Shown here: positions 37,158-46,189 of the stretch, one piece after another
Layout: each line of letters begins with the position of its first letter
Numbering within the stretch: the stretch's first letter is position 1
From: Lacihabitans sp. LS3-19
GTDB lineage: Bacteria > Bacteroidota > Bacteroidia > Cytophagales > Spirosomataceae
Assembly: GCF_024343575.1 (NCBI RefSeq)
Contig: NZ_RJUA01000007.1
Coordinates: forward strand, 62,250-126,249
Direction: 5' to 3'
Length of the DNA stretch: 64,000 nucleotides
Translations under genes and position numbers: made by a program
The notes under the pieces: model-generated
Told to the model about the DNA's origin: nothing
The model's database searches: none
Seen by the model: only the letters and a program-made list of their open reading frames with translations

Positions 37158-37604
37158 TTATTGAGCCCAGATACCTATTTTTTTGTTTTTTGCCTCTATT
37201 TCAAGCTTGGCATAAGTATAAGATTTAGAATATTTTTTGTAATGAATAGCCAATCCAGCCTTCACCAATTCTTGGTTGAGATTTGTGCCATCTTCAAGTA
37301 TGACTTCTCCGATTAACCTTCCGTATCTGTCAAATTCGTTGCTGTGAATTATTTTTACGGTCTTTCTGTAACATCTATCAGATACAAATTTCTTTGCAAC
37401 CTGAAAATATGGCTTTCCTCTTTCGGGGCAGTCAATATGAGCAAACCTAACCCTGATATTTTTCCCAATCCTTTCTTTGGCTTTTGGGCTATTTGAAACT
37501 TCCCTCAGCTCTATTGTGTCGCCATCCATAACTCCAACCACCTGCGAACTTAGCGTTTGAGATAAGATAAAAAATCTAAAAATTAACAAAAAACTTAAAT
37601 ACAT
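37158..37604 (-). CDS. Secreted thermonuclease-like (SNase) nuclease
   Basis: A 148-residue protein with a hydrophobic N-terminal signal (MYLSFLLIFRFFILSQTLS) and one staphylococcal-nuclease domain. VVGVMDGDTIEL and FAHIDCPE hold calcium ligands and the catalytic Glu. VRFAH and YGRLIGEV supply the catalytic Arg pair. The compact size fits a secreted DNA/RNA nuclease used for nutrient scavenging. Confidence 0.88.
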   Translation of the reverse strand: MYLSFLLIFRFFILSQTLSSQVVGVMDGDTIELREVSNSPKAKERIGKNIRVRFAHIDCPERGKPYFQVAKKFVSDRCYRKTVKIIHSNEFDRYGRLIGEVILEDGTNLNQELVKAGLAIHYKKYSKSYTYAKLEIEAKNKKIGIWAQ

Positions 37605-37696
37605 CTTTTAAATATTATTGAATTGCAAATTAGAAATTAAACCCCACAAGACCTTTTAAAACCACCTTTTGATAAATTTTTTAGATTTTTTTAGGG

Positions 37697-37717
37697 AAAA
37701 TGAACACTGTTCATTTT
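37697..37717. promoter_or_regulatory. Palindromic TetR operator of the RND/quinone-reductase operon
   Basis: A perfect 10-bp inverted repeat: AAAATGAACA and TGTTCATTTT around a central C at 37707. It ends 38 bp before the TetR ATG at 37756, so it lies in the promoter or leader. Its length and symmetry suit a TetR dimer, probably for autorepression. The binding itself is inferred. Confidence 0.7.
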
Positions 37718-37755
37718 ATTTGTGTTGTAAACAAAAAAACTACCGTTTAATAACA

Positions 37756-38382
37756 ATGGGTGTAGCAGACAGAAAAGAACGCGAAAAAGAAGAAATGAAA
37801 AAGAGGATTTTGGAAGCAGCCAAAAAGCTCTTTTTAGAGCAAGGCTTCGAAAAAACTTCGATAAGAAACATAGCGGAAGAAATAGAATATAGCCCAAGTA
37901 CCATTTATCTATATTTTAAAGATAAAAACGATCTGCTTTTTGGATTGCATCAAGAGGCTTTCATTGGATTAATAACCGCTCTACAAAACACCGCAAAGTT
38001 CGAAAATGCAATAGATCAGTTAGAAGATATGGGCAAGCACTACATGAAGTTTGCTTTCGAGAATCCCGAACTATATGACCTAATGTTTATCATGAACGCC
38101 CCAATAGATTCGCTCGAATGCAAAGACGAAGTGTGGGACGATGGTCAAAAAGCTTTCGATTTGCTACGTTTTTTAGTTGCACAATGCCAAACAGAGGGCT
38201 ATTTAACAGAATACGAAGTTGATGATGCCTCTCTTATGATATGGAGTTTTATTCATGGAATAGTTACGCTACATGCACGCAAGCGACTATCGATGTTTTG
38301 TGAGCCCGAATTGGAACTTGAAACCAGAATGAACAAGGCTTTTTTGAGTTTTTTGAGTACCATAAAATGCAGCAAAAAATGA
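37756..38382 (+). CDS. TetR-family regulator
   Basis: The ATG at 37756 gives MGVADRKEREKEEMKKRILE, the usual TetR N-terminus; the frame stays open further upstream but lies over the operator. The helix-turn-helix is KLFLEQGFEKTSIRNIAEEIEYSPSTIYLYFKDKNDLLF, shown here only as landmarks SIRNIAEEIEYS and STIYLYFKDKNDLL. The 208-residue protein has a helical ligand domain. It heads an operon of seven further genes that ends in an RND pump, and the operator sits upstream. Confidence 0.9.
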   Translation: MGVADRKEREKEEMKKRILEAAKKLFLEQGFEKTSIRNIAEEIEYSPSTIYLYFKDKNDLLFGLHQEAFIGLITALQNTAKFENAIDQLEDMGKHYMKFAFENPELYDLMFIMNAPIDSLECKDEVWDDGQKAFDLLRFLVAQCQTEGYLTEYEVDDASLMIWSFIHGIVTLHARKRLSMFCEPELELETRMNKAFLSFLSTIKCSKK

Positions 38383-38810
38383 GAGCTTTACAATTCCCAC
38401 ATTTTTTCGGATCTACAGCTGCTTTTTTAATTTTTGGCATTTCCATTATTCATTTTTATTGGCTTTTGGGAGGAAACTGGGGACTTTCCGTTGCTCTACC
38501 AGAAACTTCCACGAAAACCAAACCCTTAAAACCAGGTGTTTTCATGACTTTAATCGTCGCTTTGGCATTTCTTTTAATGGCAATTATAGTGCTTGATATT
38601 GATTTTTGGACTGTTTCCAAAACTTCGAATTATTACCTCAGTTTAACAATTGCTGTTGTTTTCTTGCTCAGAGCCATTGGTGACTTTAAATATTTTGGTT
38701 TTTTTAAGAAAATAAAAGGCACAGATTTCTCCAAATATGACACTAAAATATTCACGCCTTTTTCCCTTTTTATTGGAATTTTGATAATGATAAAGCTATT
38801 TATTCTATGA
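38379..38810 (+). CDS. DUF3995-family membrane protein
   Basis: The ATG at 38379 overlaps the TetR stop (ATGA), implying coupled translation; a start four codons earlier is less likely. The 143-residue protein has four hydrophobic helices (about 8-30, 52-72, 85-105 and 122-143) and motifs FGISIIHFYWLLGGNWG and LRAIGDFKYFGFF, which fit DUF3995. Function is unknown. It shares the operon with a quinone reductase and an RND pump. Confidence 0.78.
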   Translation: MRALQFPHFFGSTAAFLIFGISIIHFYWLLGGNWGLSVALPETSTKTKPLKPGVFMTLIVALAFLLMAIIVLDIDFWTVSKTSNYYLSLTIAVVFLLRAIGDFKYFGFFKKIKGTDFSKYDTKIFTPFSLFIGILIMIKLFIL

Positions 38811-39385
38811 AAAAAATTCTCATTATTCAGGGAAATCCTGATCAAGAAAGTTATTGCAGAGCACTTGCAAATGCATATAAGGTAGGTGCACTTTCTGCCG
38901 GAGCAGAAGTGAAAGAGATTATCGTTAGCGACTTAGAGTTTAATCCCAATCTTGCTTTGGGCTACAGAAAAAGGACGGAATTGGAGCCTGATTTATTAAA
39001 TGCTCAAGAAAAAATAACTTGGGCCGATCATATTGTAATAGTGTATCCACTTTGGTGGGGAGGCATGCCAGCACTATTAAAAGGTTTCTTCGATAGAACA
39101 TTCCTTCCAGGATTTGCTTTTCAAAAGAAAGAAAACTCAGTTTGGTGGGATAAATATCTAAAGGGAAAATCAGCCAGAATAATAACAACAATGGACCAAC
39201 CACCGTGGTATTATTGGCTAATCTATGGAGCCCCTGGTCATAAAGCTTTGAAAAAAATGATTTTAGAATTTTGCGGAATTACACCCGTAAAAATTACTTC
39301 AATTGGCCCAATTCGCTTTTCAAAGGATTCATTTCGTGAGAAACATTTAAATAAAATAAAAAACTTAGGTTCAAAACAAATCTAA
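38807..39385 (+). CDS. NAD(P)H quinone oxidoreductase, flavodoxin-like fold
   Basis: A 192-residue flavoprotein. ILIIQGNPDQESYCRAL is the FMN/FAD phosphate loop, ADHIVIVYPLWWGGMPALLKGFFDR is summarised by its core VYPLWWGGMPA, and TTMDQPPWYY and GPIRF follow. The family reduces quinones in two-electron steps and often protects against electrophiles. Its start overlaps the DUF3995 stop by 4 bp. In a TetR-run efflux operon it suggests a response to a toxic quinone or similar compound. Confidence 0.87.
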   Translation: MKKILIIQGNPDQESYCRALANAYKVGALSAGAEVKEIIVSDLEFNPNLALGYRKRTELEPDLLNAQEKITWADHIVIVYPLWWGGMPALLKGFFDRTFLPGFAFQKKENSVWWDKYLKGKSARIITTMDQPPWYYWLIYGAPGHKALKKMILEFCGITPVKITSIGPIRFSKDSFREKHLNKIKNLGSKQI

Positions 39386-39386
39386 A

Positions 39387-39734
39387 ATGAAGACCCTCTT
39401 AAAAATAGAAGAAATTGCTGAATTTTTCTTTGGTATGTTTTTGTTTGCGTTGCTATCCTACCCTTGGTGGTGGTTTTTAGCATTGCTTTTTGTGCCAGAT
39501 GTTTCGATGGTAGGATATTTAATTAATACCAAAATAGGTGCTTGGCTATACAATATAGTTCATCACAAAGCACTAGCTATTCTTTTAATAATTGCAGGAT
39601 ATGTTTTAGCAATAAATGAAGCAAGTCTGGCTGGAGCTATTCTGTTATCACATTCTGCAATGGATAGAGTTTTGGGTTTTGGATTAAAATATGAAGATAG
39701 TTTTAAAAACACGCATTTAGGAATACTAAAATAA
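39387..39734 (+). CDS. DUF4260-family membrane protein
   Basis: A 115-residue protein with three to four hydrophobic segments. The motifs FLFALLSYPWWWFLALLF and SHSAMDRVLGFGLKY match DUF4260 as I recall it. It starts 1 bp after the quinone reductase stop codon and belongs to the TetR operon. Function is unknown. Confidence 0.8.
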   Translation: MKTLLKIEEIAEFFFGMFLFALLSYPWWWFLALLFVPDVSMVGYLINTKIGAWLYNIVHHKALAILLIIAGYVLAINEASLAGAILLSHSAMDRVLGFGLKYEDSFKNTHLGILK

Positions 39735-39742
39735 ATTGAGAA

Positions 39743-40162
39743 ATGTTTAAAGAATTGATTGGAAAACAAGCTAAAGACTCAAGCCCATCGCCATTTGGAA
39801 GATGGCTTAATGGAACACTTCTAGAAGCCAAAGTCGGGAGTATAACAGTGGAGTTTGAAATAAGAGAAGAACTAACCAACCCCGGAGGCATTATGCACGG
39901 TGGTGCAATAGCTGCCATAATAGACGAAGTAATAGGAATGACCACTTTTTCGTTGGGCAAACCTGGCTTTTACGTTGCCATAAACCTTAACATAGATTTT
40001 TTAAGACCTGGCTTAAAAGGCGAAAAAATAAAAGCCGTTTCTGAAGTCATAAGAGATGGCAAAACAATGGCCCATGCCGAATGTAAAATCTTTAATCAAG
40101 AAGGCAAATTAATAGCAAAAGCTGCCTCTAATTTGGTAATGACTAATATCCCAAAAGCATGA
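39743..40162 (+). CDS. PaaI-type hotdog thioesterase
   Basis: A 139-residue hotdog-fold protein. The active-site region is NPGGIMHGGAIAAIIDEVIG, where the Asn, His and Asp/Glu positions of acyl-CoA thioesterases are recognisable. NLNIDFLRPGLKGEKIKA follows. It could hydrolyse acyl- or aryl-CoA esters. Its 3' end overlaps the following TolC gene by 4 bp (ATGA), which ties it to the efflux operon. Confidence 0.85.
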   Translation: MFKELIGKQAKDSSPSPFGRWLNGTLLEAKVGSITVEFEIREELTNPGGIMHGGAIAAIIDEVIGMTTFSLGKPGFYVAINLNIDFLRPGLKGEKIKAVSEVIRDGKTMAHAECKIFNQEGKLIAKAASNLVMTNIPKA

Positions 40163-41505
40163 AAAAGTTACTAATCCTTATTTTTTGCTTGGTTTTTTTG
40201 CAAAAATCCTTTTCTCAATCTCTAATATTACACAACTATATTGAGCAAGGATTGGAGAGTAATTTGTCCTTAAAACAAGAATCTTTGGAGCTGGAAAAAG
40301 CACTAAAGGGAATCGATATAGCCAAGGCCAATTTGTTCCCTAAAATTTCGTTTTCGCCTACTTATTCATTGGCTGCCGGTGGTAGAAGGTTGGAGTTTCC
40401 GATTGGTGATTTATTGAACCCTGTATATTCTACACTCAATCAACTCACCAAAACCAACAATTTTCCACAAGTCGAAAATGTGAATCAGTTATTGGCTCCC
40501 AATAATTTTCACGACACCAAGTTTGCTATTCAATATCCTATTTTTAATCCTGACATAAAAAACAACATTGCACTTCAGAAAGAACTTTTAACATCTGAAT
40601 ATTCAAAGAAAAGATTTTTGGAATTCGAGCTAAAACACAATATTGAAATTGCTTATTTTCAATATCTTACTTCCCTAGAAGCGGTTAAAATATATGAAAA
40701 TTCAAAATCAGTTTTGCAAGATTTAAATTCTTTGAATCAAAAACTATTATCCAATCATGTCATACTGAAAGATGTTTTGCTCACTTCAGAATATGAACTT
40801 GACAAACTTGAGCAGCAAATAACGGAATCCAACAAAAACAGTGCATTGGCTAAAGCTTATTTCAATTTTCTTATAAACCGAAATCTGGAAGAGGATGTGT
40901 TAGCTGATACCAACTTAATAAATAGCTTGCCTATTCTAAATTTTCAGGAAGAATATACAAAAACTGCTTTAGAAAACAGACCGGAATTCGATCAAATAAA
41001 TAGTGGAAAAAGAATTAATCAATCTTTGCTAAACCTTCAACAAAAAAACGCAAAACTGCCTTCTCTTTTTATTGGAGCTAATACCGGTTTTCAAGGGTTT
41101 GGCTATAGTTTTTCTAACCAAGCCTATTTAGTTGCTCAGTTGGGTTTGAATTGGGACCTTTTTCATGGCTATGAGAAAAAACACAAGATAGAACAAACCA
41201 AAATCTCAAACGAAATACTCAACGTGAAATTTGAGGAAGCCAAAAATCAAATTCAATTGCAAGTTTTACAAAAATATAAAGAGCTAAAATCTAGCATGGC
41301 GAATTTGAATACTGCGAAAGGTGGAATAGAAAAAACCCAAAAGATTTTTGATTTGGTAAATAGTCGATATAAAAACGGAAATGCGATTTTTATGGAAGTA
41401 TCCAAAGCTCAAAATGACCTTATGATAGCACAACTGAGTGAGTCACTGATCAAATATGACATTTGGGTAAAATATGCAGATCTTAAAAAAGCCAGTGGTT
41501 TATAA
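40159..41505 (+). CDS. TolC-family outer membrane efflux protein
   Basis: A 448-residue outer-membrane channel with a signal peptide (MKKLLILIFCLVFLQKSFSQ) and two helical repeats, the first beginning LILHNYIEQGLESNLSLKQE. The extended central region has coiled coils. ATG overlaps the thioesterase stop by 4 bp. An adaptor and an RND pump follow, so the three form a tripartite efflux system. Confidence 0.9.
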   Translation: MKKLLILIFCLVFLQKSFSQSLILHNYIEQGLESNLSLKQESLELEKALKGIDIAKANLFPKISFSPTYSLAAGGRRLEFPIGDLLNPVYSTLNQLTKTNNFPQVENVNQLLAPNNFHDTKFAIQYPIFNPDIKNNIALQKELLTSEYSKKRFLEFELKHNIEIAYFQYLTSLEAVKIYENSKSVLQDLNSLNQKLLSNHVILKDVLLTSEYELDKLEQQITESNKNSALAKAYFNFLINRNLEEDVLADTNLINSLPILNFQEEYTKTALENRPEFDQINSGKRINQSLLNLQQKNAKLPSLFIGANTGFQGFGYSFSNQAYLVAQLGLNWDLFHGYEKKHKIEQTKISNEILNVKFEEAKNQIQLQVLQKYKELKSSMANLNTAKGGIEKTQKIFDLVNSRYKNGNAIFMEVSKAQNDLMIAQLSESLIKYDIWVKYADLKKASGL

Positions 41506-41548
41506 AAAATTAACAATCTGATTTGAAAAAATCAACAGCAATGATATT

Positions 41549-42592
41549 ATGAAAAAATTATTTTTTATTCCTTTAGTCCTCGGAAGCTTGGCGTTTTCTT
41601 GCAAAACCAAAGAAAAAAAAGAAAGCAAAGCAATAATCCAGACCCAATCCATAGAAGTAGCCTCAGTTGAGAGACAAAATTTTGTGAATCAAATCTCCGC
41701 TTCTGGCGTATTAGCCTCTAAGTCTGAAATCAAACTGGCATTTAAAACCGGTGGAATGATAAAAAAAGTCTATGTTTCAGAAGGACAATTTGTGAAAGCT
41801 GGGCAATTATTGGCCGAACTAGATATGTCTGAAATAGACGCTCAGGTAAACCAAGCCAATATTGGCCTTCAAAAAGCCAAAAGAGACTTTGAAAGAGTTA
41901 AAAAACTATACGATGACGAAGCTGCCACACAAACCAATCTCCAAGATGCTACAAGTGGAATGGAAATGGCAACCCAAACCGTAAAAGCGGCCCAATTCAA
42001 CCAAAAGTTATCTAGAATATATGCTCCAGTTTCAGGTAAAATATTGAGAAAAATAGCAGAACAAGGAGAATTAATCGTACCGTTTTCCCCAGCATTTATA
42101 CTAGGAACTGGAACAGATGCATTTATAGTAAATGTAGGTTTAGCTGACAAAGACATTGTAAAACTTAAAATTGGAGACAACGCTAAAATATCTTTGGATG
42201 CTTATCCTAATGAAAGCTTTACAGGCAAAATAAGCCAAATAGCACAAACAATAAATCCTGCTTCTGGTACTTATGAAGTTGAGCTAGAAATGGTTTCAAA
42301 CGGCAAAAAACTTATATCTGGCTTTGTGGCAAAGGCGGTTATTCATCCTTCTACGAGCAATTCTAGCTTAGTTATTCCCATTTCGGCCTTAATTGAAGCC
42401 AATGGCGATCAAGCATTTGTTTTTTTATACAAAAATGAAAATAGCTCTGTAATGAGAAGACCAATTAAAATTGGAAAAATTATTGATTCTAAGGTGCAAA
42501 TTATCAATGGTTTAGTTGAGGAAGATCAAGTAGTTACTCTTGGGAGTGGATTTGTTTCAGATGGCGAAAAAGTTACTCTATCCCACAAATAA
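41549..42592 (+). CDS. RND efflux membrane fusion lipoprotein
   Basis: A 347-residue periplasmic adaptor. The lipobox is LAFSC (Cys18). The lipoyl half-motifs are GGMIKKVYVSEGQFVKAGQ and IYAPVSGKILRKIAEQGE, separated by a helical hairpin of about 70 residues. The beta-barrel and membrane-proximal domains follow. It lies between its TolC and RND partners; 43 bp separate it from the TolC stop and 12 bp from the pump gene. Confidence 0.92.
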   Translation: MKKLFFIPLVLGSLAFSCKTKEKKESKAIIQTQSIEVASVERQNFVNQISASGVLASKSEIKLAFKTGGMIKKVYVSEGQFVKAGQLLAELDMSEIDAQVNQANIGLQKAKRDFERVKKLYDDEAATQTNLQDATSGMEMATQTVKAAQFNQKLSRIYAPVSGKILRKIAEQGELIVPFSPAFILGTGTDAFIVNVGLADKDIVKLKIGDNAKISLDAYPNESFTGKISQIAQTINPASGTYEVELEMVSNGKKLISGFVAKAVIHPSTSNSSLVIPISALIEANGDQAFVFLYKNENSSVMRRPIKIGKIIDSKVQIINGLVEEDQVVTLGSGFVSDGEKVTLSHK

Positions 42593-42604
42593 AATCTTTA
42601 TAAA

Positions 42605-45600
42605 ATGAAAATAACCGAATTTTCAGTTAAAAATCATCAGTTTACAATTATCATTTTTGTAATGATAATGGCCTTAGGATTAAGCTCCTTGCTTAATATG
42701 CCGAAAGCCGAGGATCCTGTTCTTAAGGCTACCTATAATTCCATCGTAGTGGTATATCCAGGCACAAGCCCCGAGGACATGGAAAAACTTGTGCTAGAAC
42801 CAATAGAAGACAAGCTAAACACTATTTCTGAAGTTAAAAAAATGGTGTCTTATGCCAATGACGGCGTGGCAAGCGTAATACTGGAGTTTAATCATGATGC
42901 CAAAGAAGACGAAAAAAACAATGAAGTTATAAGAGAATTAAATAGCCTTAGAAACAAACTTCCACAGGACATTTATTCAATTGATGTTTTTAAATATACC
43001 CCAGAAACTGTTAATATTATGCAAGCTGCGTTTCTTTCAGAAAGTGCAACTTATGGAGAATTGACGGACTATGCAAAAGACCTTAAAGACGAAATTAAAA
43101 AACTCAAAGATGTACACGAAGTAATGATTCATGCGGCACCTGAGCGTATAGTCAGGGTAGCCGTAAACACCGATAGATTGGCTCAATTTAAAATTCCGCT
43201 AACAAGGTTAATGTCGATCATCCAATCAGAAAACATAAATATCCCAGCTGGAGCAATAGAAATTGGTGACAGAAAGATAAATGTTAAAACTTCAGGGTCT
43301 TATGAAAACCTTGAAGAGATAAAAAATACTGTTATAGGTACATCTGGTACACAAGTCACTTATCTCAAAGACGTTGCAGAAATAGAATTTGGTTATGAAG
43401 AAGAAACTTATCTGGCTCGACTCAATGGCAAGAGAGGTATTTTTATCACGGCTTCTCAGAAAAAAAACACTAACATTTTCGAGCTAAACAATAAACTAAG
43501 TCCTATACTTGAAAATTTTGCAAAAACACTACCTAAACATATAAAATTTGAGAAAAGCTTTGACCAGGCGACGAGTGTATCAAAAAGACTAATGGGCTTA
43601 GGTCGAGATTTCGGTATTGCTATTATACTTGTTTTAATCACCCTTATTCCATTGGGCATAAGAGCAGCTGTAATTGTAATGATTTCCATACCACTTTCTT
43701 TGGCGATTGGCTTAGCTGGATTGGACATTTTGGGTTTTGGTATTAACCAATTAAGTGTAGTGGGTTTGGTTATTTCATTAGGCCTTTTAGTCGATGATTC
43801 GATTGTGGTAGTTGAAAACATAGCCAGATATCTGAGACTAGGCTATTCTCGAAAAGATGCAGCCGTAGAGGCCACAAAACAAATTAGTCTTGCGGTTTTA
43901 GGTTGCACGGCTACATTAATTTTTGCCTTTTTACCCTTACTTTTTTTGCCAGAATCTGCAGGTGACTTTATCAGAAGTTTGCCAATGGCAGTTATTACTA
44001 CTGTCATAGCTTCGCTTTTTGTTTCTTTGACTATTGTACCTTTCTTGGCAAGTCTTATTATGCCCAAAGAAGAGCATGAAAGCGGCAATGTTTTCTTACA
44101 GTTTCTAAACAAAGCCATTGACGGTTCTTACCAAAAAATATTGACTTGGTCTTTAAATAATCCCTTTAAAACCTTAATAATAGCACTTTTGGCTTTTGGA
44201 GGGAGTTTGGCATTAATTCCTGTGATTGGCATTAGTGTTTTTCCAAAGTCCGAAAAACCTCAGTTTTTAATTAATATTGAAACACCTCTTGGTACATCTT
44301 TGGGAGTTACTGACAATGCCGTAAGATACGTTGAAGGTATTTTGGCACAGAATAAAATAGTAAAAAATTATGCTTCAAATGTAGGCAAAGACAATCCACG
44401 TATATACTATAATATTTTACCAAAAGGAGGCACAAGTAGCAATACAGGGCAAATTTTTGTTCAATTGCAAGATGATGTAGAAGTACCTGAAAGGACAGTC
44501 TATATAAATGAACTTAGAGTGAAATTTCAAAAATATCCTGGAGCGAAAATCAAAGCGATAGAGTTTGAACAAGGAGCACCCGTAGAAGCACCACTTGCAG
44601 TCAGGATATTTGGAGACAACTTAGATTCCTTGAGAAATATAGCCTTAAAAGTCGAAAAAATCTATAAAAGCACCGAAGGTACGATTTATGTAAACAACCC
44701 AATAGGAGCTATTAATACTGACCTTAAGGTAGAAATAAACAAAGATAAAGCCGGAATGATGGGCATAGCAACTGCCGAAATAGATAGAAATGTTAGAATG
44801 GCCATTTCAGGGCTATCATTGGGTACATTTCAAGACAAAACAGGGGAAGATTATGATATTAACATTTCTTTGCCAAGAGGTAAAACTGTCTCCACCGACG
44901 TTTTTGATAGAGTATATATAGCATCGCCAATGGGTGCTCAGATACCGCTGTCGCAATTAGCCTCTTTGAAATTCGAAACCTCTCAAAATAGAATTCAACA
45001 TTATGATACAGAACGCTATACAAGTGTTTCGGCATTTATAGCAGATGGATATTTAACACCTGAAGTCCAAGCGGTTTTTAAAGAAAAACTGAAAACCTTA
45101 GCTCTTCCTAAAGGCTATAGTATTGCAATGGCCGGTGAAGAAGAACAAAGAGCTCAAACTTTCGGCGGCTTGGGTACTATTATTATAATTACAATTTTTG
45201 GAATTTTAGCAATTCTTATTTTGGAGTTTAAAACTTTCAAAAGTTCATTTATAGTTTTATCTGTAATTCCACTCGGGGTAATTGGTGCAGTTGGCATATT
45301 ATATCTAACAGGCAATACGCTCTCATTTACTGCTATTGTCGGTATTATAGCCCTGGCAGGCATCGAAGTAAAAAACTCCATTCTGCTTGTTGATTATACC
45401 AATTACCTTAGAAAGGAAGAAGGATTGAGTATAAACGATGCAATAGAAAAAGCCGGAAAAACGAGGTTTATTCCAATAGTTTTAACTACAATGACTGCCA
45501 TTGGAGGCCTTATACCTCTAGTTTTGGAACATTCCCCACTGTACTCACCATTGGCTTTGGTTATTATCGGCGGCCTTATTTCGTCTTTGATATTGACTAG

Positions 45601-45646
45601 AATTGTGACACCGGTAATGTACAAATTATTGCCTCCTTCGATTTAA
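42605..45646 (+). CDS. RND multidrug efflux pump, inner-membrane subunit
   Basis: A 1013-residue pump with 12 predicted TM helices and two large periplasmic loops. TM4 carries the proton-relay Asp-Asp in LGLLVDDSIVVVENIARY, and TM10 carries the Lys in LAGIEVKNSILLVDY. EDPVLKATYNSIVVVYPG is the porter-domain start. It sits last in the TetR operon. AcrB/MexB-type drug or metabolite export by proton antiport is expected; metal export (CzcA-type) is less likely. Confidence 0.95.
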   Translation: MKITEFSVKNHQFTIIIFVMIMALGLSSLLNMPKAEDPVLKATYNSIVVVYPGTSPEDMEKLVLEPIEDKLNTISEVKKMVSYANDGVASVILEFNHDAKEDEKNNEVIRELNSLRNKLPQDIYSIDVFKYTPETVNIMQAAFLSESATYGELTDYAKDLKDEIKKLKDVHEVMIHAAPERIVRVAVNTDRLAQFKIPLTRLMSIIQSENINIPAGAIEIGDRKINVKTSGSYENLEEIKNTVIGTSGTQVTYLKDVAEIEFGYEEETYLARLNGKRGIFITASQKKNTNIFELNNKLSPILENFAKTLPKHIKFEKSFDQATSVSKRLMGLGRDFGIAIILVLITLIPLGIRAAVIVMISIPLSLAIGLAGLDILGFGINQLSVVGLVISLGLLVDDSIVVVENIARYLRLGYSRKDAAVEATKQISLAVLGCTATLIFAFLPLLFLPESAGDFIRSLPMAVITTVIASLFVSLTIVPFLASLIMPKEEHESGNVFLQFLNKAIDGSYQKILTWSLNNPFKTLIIALLAFGGSLALIPVIGISVFPKSEKPQFLINIETPLGTSLGVTDNAVRYVEGILAQNKIVKNYASNVGKDNPRIYYNILPKGGTSSNTGQIFVQLQDDVEVPERTVYINELRVKFQKYPGAKIKAIEFEQGAPVEAPLAVRIFGDNLDSLRNIALKVEKIYKSTEGTIYVNNPIGAINTDLKVEINKDKAGMMGIATAEIDRNVRMAISGLSLGTFQDKTGEDYDINISLPRGKTVSTDVFDRVYIASPMGAQIPLSQLASLKFETSQNRIQHYDTERYTSVSAFIADGYLTPEVQAVFKEKLKTLALPKGYSIAMAGEEEQRAQTFGGLGTIIIITIFGILAILILEFKTFKSSFIVLSVIPLGVIGAVGILYLTGNTLSFTAIVGIIALAGIEVKNSILLVDYTNYLRKEEGLSINDAIEKAGKTRFIPIVLTTMTAIGGLIPLVLEHSPLYSPLALVIIGGLISSLILTRIVTPVMYKLLPPSI

Positions 45647-45759
45647 AATTTGATTTAGGAAACTCCTAAATTAGGCTTTAACCTAGAAGATTATTTTTTT
45701 AGCAATTTCTGAAAAAAAGAATTTGTTGTAAGAATTATTTTATTTTTGAAAAAAACTTA

Positions 45760-46125
45760 ATGAAAATGAAACTATTAGGCCTTAGAACAAGCATTTACAG
45801 AGTATCTGATATTGAAAAAGCCAAAAAGTGGTATTCTGAATTCTTAGGTTTCGAGCCCTATTTTGATGAACCATTTTATGTTGGATATAATGTAGCTGGT
45901 TATGAATTAGGTTTACAACCGGAAGAAAATGAAACTGCCGAAAAGGGTGATTCGGTAATTACATATTGGGGCATTGAGAATGTAGAAGAAGCCTATCAAA
46001 AACTTTTAGAATTAGGTGCTACAAGCCACGAAACTCCACAAGAAGTAGGAGGAGGCATAATAGTAGCGACAGTAAAAGACCCTTGGGACAATATTTTCGG
46101 AGTTATTTATAATCCGCATTTTTAA
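45760..46125 (+). CDS. VOC-superfamily (glyoxalase/bleomycin-resistance-like) protein
   Basis: A 121-residue protein with two beta-alpha-beta-beta-beta units. RTSIYRVSDIEKAKKWYSEF begins the first and VATVKDPWDNIFGVIYNP ends the second, with the usual metal-ligand positions. Family roles range from glyoxalase to dioxygenase and drug binding, so the reaction is unknown. It stands alone between terminators, with TATTTTTG (45741) close upstream as a possible -7 box. Confidence 0.85.
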   Translation: MKMKLLGLRTSIYRVSDIEKAKKWYSEFLGFEPYFDEPFYVGYNVAGYELGLQPEENETAEKGDSVITYWGIENVEEAYQKLLELGATSHETPQEVGGGIIVATVKDPWDNIFGVIYNPHF

Positions 46126-46130
46126 AACAA

Positions 46131-46173
46131 AAAAAGAACAAGGCTTTTAAATAATTCAAAGCCTCGCTCTTTG
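46131..46173. terminator. Bidirectional terminator between VOC and porin genes
   Basis: AAAGAACAAGGCTTT (46133-46147) pairs with AAAGCCTCGCTCTTT (46158-46172) apart from two wobble positions, with A-runs on both outer sides. It lies between the converging genes. Confidence 0.75.
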
Positions 46174-46189
46174 AAAAAACAAATAATTA

